Shown here: one piece after another, positions 61,846 to 64,000 of the stretch | Layout: every line of letters begins with the position of its first letter | Numbering within the stretch: position 1 is the stretch's first letter | NCBI GenBank assembly: GCA_028285595.1 | Contig: JANQOW010000070.1 | Coordinates: forward strand, 19,259-83,258 | Length of the DNA: 64,000 nucleotides | Direction: 5' to 3' | Origin: Hyphomicrobiales bacterium | GTDB taxonomy: Bacteria > Pseudomonadota > Alphaproteobacteria > Rhizobiales > CAJQND01 | Notes under the pieces: generated by a model | Told to the model about the DNA's origin: nothing | Databases searched by the model: none | Seen by the model: the letters and a program-made list of their open reading frames with translations, nothing else | Made by a program: the position numbers and the translations under genes

Positions 61846-62547
61846 TGTTCCACACTCTCCGATTATGTACCGCGCCCTCCCCTAATGAAGCGAAGGTTAG
61901 CATGAGACGCCGGTCTTTCCAGGCGAAAATGAGCTGAATTTTTAGCTGCAGTCGGCCAAGTCAGTCTTTTAGCTTGATATACGAAACCAAGAACGTAATC
62001 GCTTGACAGCCGATTCAAAGTGATCTGCACAACTCCATCGATTCAGGCGTCGTCGAGAGATCTTCACGGACAAATTGCTGCAAACCGCTGAAATCGAATA
62101 AAGTAATATGCTTGCAATAAATATATTTTTTGTTCACATAGGCAAAAGTTGATTATAAATATGCAAAATTGTTGGCAATTTTAATTCATTAAAAAACCCT
62201 TTATTTTGACATATTTTTTGAATTCAGGTATATTAAATTGTTAAATCATAATTTTGTAAATACAAATCTATATTCAATATGTTCATTATAGAAAAAATAT
62301 AAAATACGACAAAACCGATATTTTTTAACAAATGCGAATAAAATAAAATTATGAAATGAAAAGCAACTAAATTGTCGAATTTTTGCACTCTCCAATGTTG
62401 TTGTAATCGTGCTAAATTCAAAAGTGCTGGACAGATAGTTGAGTACCTCATTTTAGTGATTCCAAGCCTCTCAGCCCAGTGAGATACTGAACTTGACGCA
62501 GGCCATATAGGCGCGTCCCGATCCACGTCCGACAATGGAGGCCTGAG
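61846..62547. other. 702-base AT-rich gap before the acidic/basic protein gene
   Basis: No gene of support. The segment 62100-62460 is extremely AT-rich, with long A/T runs, unlike any other part of the window. It likely includes the promoter of the next gene and is a candidate for DNA gained by transfer or for a nucleoid-protein binding site. Confidence 0.6.
62206..62234 (+). promoter_or_regulatory. Strong sigma-70-like promoter candidate
   Basis: TTGACA (62206-62211) and TATATT (62229-62234) lie 17 bases apart; the -35 is perfect and the -10 matches five of six. Transcription would start near 62241, leaving a leader of about 300 bases before the gene at 62548. Confidence 0.5.
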
Positions 62548-63474
62548 ATGGTAGACCGATTCGCTGGCAGCGAAGACATGGAGTACGATTTCGAAGAAGA
62601 GTACGATTTTGAGGAAGGCTTCGAAGACTTTGAAGTTCTCGATGAATTCGATGATCTCGAGGACCCCGACGAAATCAACGACGAGCTGGCCGAATTCGGG
62701 GACGGTTACGAATTTGAAGATTACAGCAATGGGTACGACGCTGAATTCTCAGATGACTTTGATCTTGAGGACTACGATCTCATAGACGACGAAGCCGACC
62801 CGTTCTTCAAGCGCCTGAGGCGTTGGGGACGCAAGGCCAAGCGGCTTGCAAAGCGGGCCGCCAAGCGCCTAGGACGCGTGGCGAAGAGGCATGCCGGCAA
62901 GATTGGCAGGGTGATCGGCGGCGCGGTCGGGGGGCCGGCAGGAGCCAAAATTGGCGGCAGGATCGGTCGTTTCGTTAAAAATCTCGAGGACGAAGATGAC
63001 GGTTTCGATAGCGCTGACGAGATGAACGCTACCATCCATATTCCGGCGAACGATGAGGATATGGCCGAAGCGATGGCCGCGGCGGCGTCGAAATCGAACC
63101 CGTCCGATGCGCAGGCGCTGGGCGGAGCGTTGACCATTACGATCATGTCGAAGGCGCCGTTGAAAGTGAAATCCGTGGCCCCGGCCGTAGCAAGTGCCGC
63201 CGGTCGGATCGCCAAGACCATGGCCGCTGATCCACCTGCCGCGCCCCTGATCAAGGTGTTGCCTAGCATCGTCAAGGACACAACTGCTGCCTTAGACCGC
63301 AAAGCCAAGAAGGGTAAGCCAGTCACCCAGCGCACGGTGGCCCGAGTAATGACAAAGCAGGCCAAGCGTACGCTCCGCTCTCAGCCCCGACTGGCACGGG
63401 CTCTGGCTGGAAATGCGGTCAAACGCCGGAGACTAAACACCAAGGCGATTGCTCGTGCGGAGAAATACTACTGA
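62548..63474 (+). CDS. Acidic-then-basic bipartite protein with Gly-zipper, unknown function
   Basis: A 308-aa protein in three parts. Residues 1-85 are extremely acidic and aromatic (repeats of D/E-F/Y such as EYDFEEEYDFEEGFEDFE). Residues 88-117 are Arg/Lys-rich and helical (FKRLRRWGRKAKRLAKRAAKRLGRVAKRHAG). A Gly-rich helix follows (IGRVIGGAVGGPAGAKIGGRIGRFV), then an Ala-rich helical domain and a basic C-terminus (KRRRLNTKAIARAEKYY). GGAGG lies before ATG 62548. The layout recalls proteins in Actinobacteria and Myxobacteria with an E-rich start and a VAPxxxxxAxxxAR tail, but their role is not known to me. Next gene, 93 bases on, is also acidic at its start. Confidence 0.75.
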   Translation: MVDRFAGSEDMEYDFEEEYDFEEGFEDFEVLDEFDDLEDPDEINDELAEFGDGYEFEDYSNGYDAEFSDDFDLEDYDLIDDEADPFFKRLRRWGRKAKRLAKRAAKRLGRVAKRHAGKIGRVIGGAVGGPAGAKIGGRIGRFVKNLEDEDDGFDSADEMNATIHIPANDEDMAEAMAAAASKSNPSDAQALGGALTITIMSKAPLKVKSVAPAVASAAGRIAKTMAADPPAAPLIKVLPSIVKDTTAALDRKAKKGKPVTQRTVARVMTKQAKRTLRSQPRLARALAGNAVKRRRLNTKAIARAEKYY

Positions 63475-63566
63475 TACATCTCCAAGCTGCCCCGGCACCG
63501 GCTGGGGCAGCACCGGCACTTTAATCCAGGCCGCGAGCGCCGTGGTCTCGACCAAGGAGATCTTCG

Positions 63567-64000
63567 ATGACCGAGCACACCGACGATAGCGACCGCGTCG
63601 ACAATGAAGAATGGTTTGATGCACGGGAAACCGGAGAGGCAGAAGATCGCGACTTTCGGCCCGAAGACTTCGATGCTGAAGTCATTGCGGCAGGGCAAAT
63701 GATGCCCGAGGTGGATGCTTGTACTGAGCACATGGAGGCCCACGATCTCCAGTACGCTGAAGATGTGGCGAACGAAGACTCCACTGTGTCAACGGATCAG
63801 AACCGCCGCTCACAAACCGTAACTCATGTATTTCCCGACCGCCAATTGCTACGCGCCGAGATGAAACGCGCATTTGGGCCACGGCGGGCCGAAGCCGCCT
63901 CCAGAGCATTTCTCAATGAGTTAAGACAGGTGCAGCAAATGGCCGGTCACACTGCGCGGGACCATGACGGCCTGCCACAGGCGCTAATTCGGGCGGCGGC
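63567..64000 (+). CDS. Acidic-start protein, partial, continues past the window
   Basis: The frame runs from ATG 63567 (AAGGAG 7 bases upstream) to the end of the window, giving 144 codons and no stop. The first 80 residues are acidic (TEHTDDSDRVDNEEWFD); the visible second half is basic and helical (DRQLLRAEMKRAFGPRRAEAASRAFLNELRQVQQMAG). The acidic-then-basic pattern repeats that of the gene before it, so they are probably partners in one operon. No family recognised. Confidence 0.65.
   Translation, partial: MTEHTDDSDRVDNEEWFDARETGEAEDRDFRPEDFDAEVIAAGQMMPEVDACTEHMEAHDLQYAEDVANEDSTVSTDQNRRSQTVTHVFPDRQLLRAEMKRAFGPRRAEAASRAFLNELRQVQQMAGHTARDHDGLPQALIRAA

Noticed and set aside
1..64000. tRNA, rRNA or CRISPR elements
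   Set aside because: I saw no cloverleaf-like sequence with a TTCGA arm in proper context, no rRNA stretch, and no regularly spaced repeats.

Overview
The window reads as chromosome of a heterotrophic alphaproteobacterium. Lineage markers are a CtaA/COX15-type heme A synthase, an ATP12-type F1-ATPase chaperone, a DUF2842 protein, a FixJ-like two-component pair and a TAXI TRAP transporter. Many genes for betaines, acetate and propionyl-CoA suggest a marine or host-associated Hyphomicrobiales/Rhodobacterales-like organism; order and species cannot be fixed from the sequence alone. No rRNA, tRNA, CRISPR array or intact transposase was seen.

Left part (1-16200), mostly housekeeping: a truncated uracil-DNA glycosylase, O-acetylhomoserine sulfhydrylase (metY), heme A synthase (ctaA), a cytochrome P460, acylphosphatase, and propionyl-CoA carboxylase alpha and beta genes separated by a class III cyclase with altered base-recognition residues and a two-repeat protein of unknown role. 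A tightly packed minus-strand run follows (crcB, rluC-type pseudouridine synthase, HAD phosphatase, atp12). Next come a secreted formylglycine-generating-enzyme-like protein and a Tat-exported aldo/keto reductase, transcribed divergently.

Middle (16200-32200), transport and catabolism of betaine-like or other small organic compounds: a TAXI TRAP system (binding protein, fused permease, small membrane protein), then a BCCT carrier followed by a lipoprotein that fuses an OpuAC/OsmX-type and a TAXI-type binding domain to a C-terminal membrane anchor, then a UspA protein. A TetR regulator and a dimethylglycine/sarcosine dehydrogenase-like flavoprotein diverge from a perfect 24-bp palindrome. An operon of threonine-aldolase-like enzyme, acyl-CoA dehydrogenase, CaiB-type CoA transferase and quinone-reductase-like enzyme follows. 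The BCCT, dual-binding-domain lipoprotein and UspA unit is the best candidate here for an undescribed transport arrangement.

Right of centre (32200-45400): two polysaccharide genes (one with a rhamnan-synthesis F domain), then an acetate module on the minus strand: NarL-type regulator, acs, DUF4212 small subunit, ActP-like symporter, cNMP/CBS/DUF294 protein, a small membrane protein and a membrane-bound PAS-exonuclease. Remnants of adenylate kinase and of a phasin mark a decayed stretch at 44750-45305.

Right part (45400-64000), accessory and signalling-rich: LysR plus DMT exporter, a stand-alone receiver, an AT-rich LuxR solo lacking the AHL signature residues, a PAS protein, a FixJ-like regulator diverging from a 729-aa sensor kinase, an RND efflux pair, small secreted proteins and a lipase. 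After a 0.7-kb AT-rich gap, an unusual acidic-then-basic 308-aa protein begins a cluster that runs off the end of the window.
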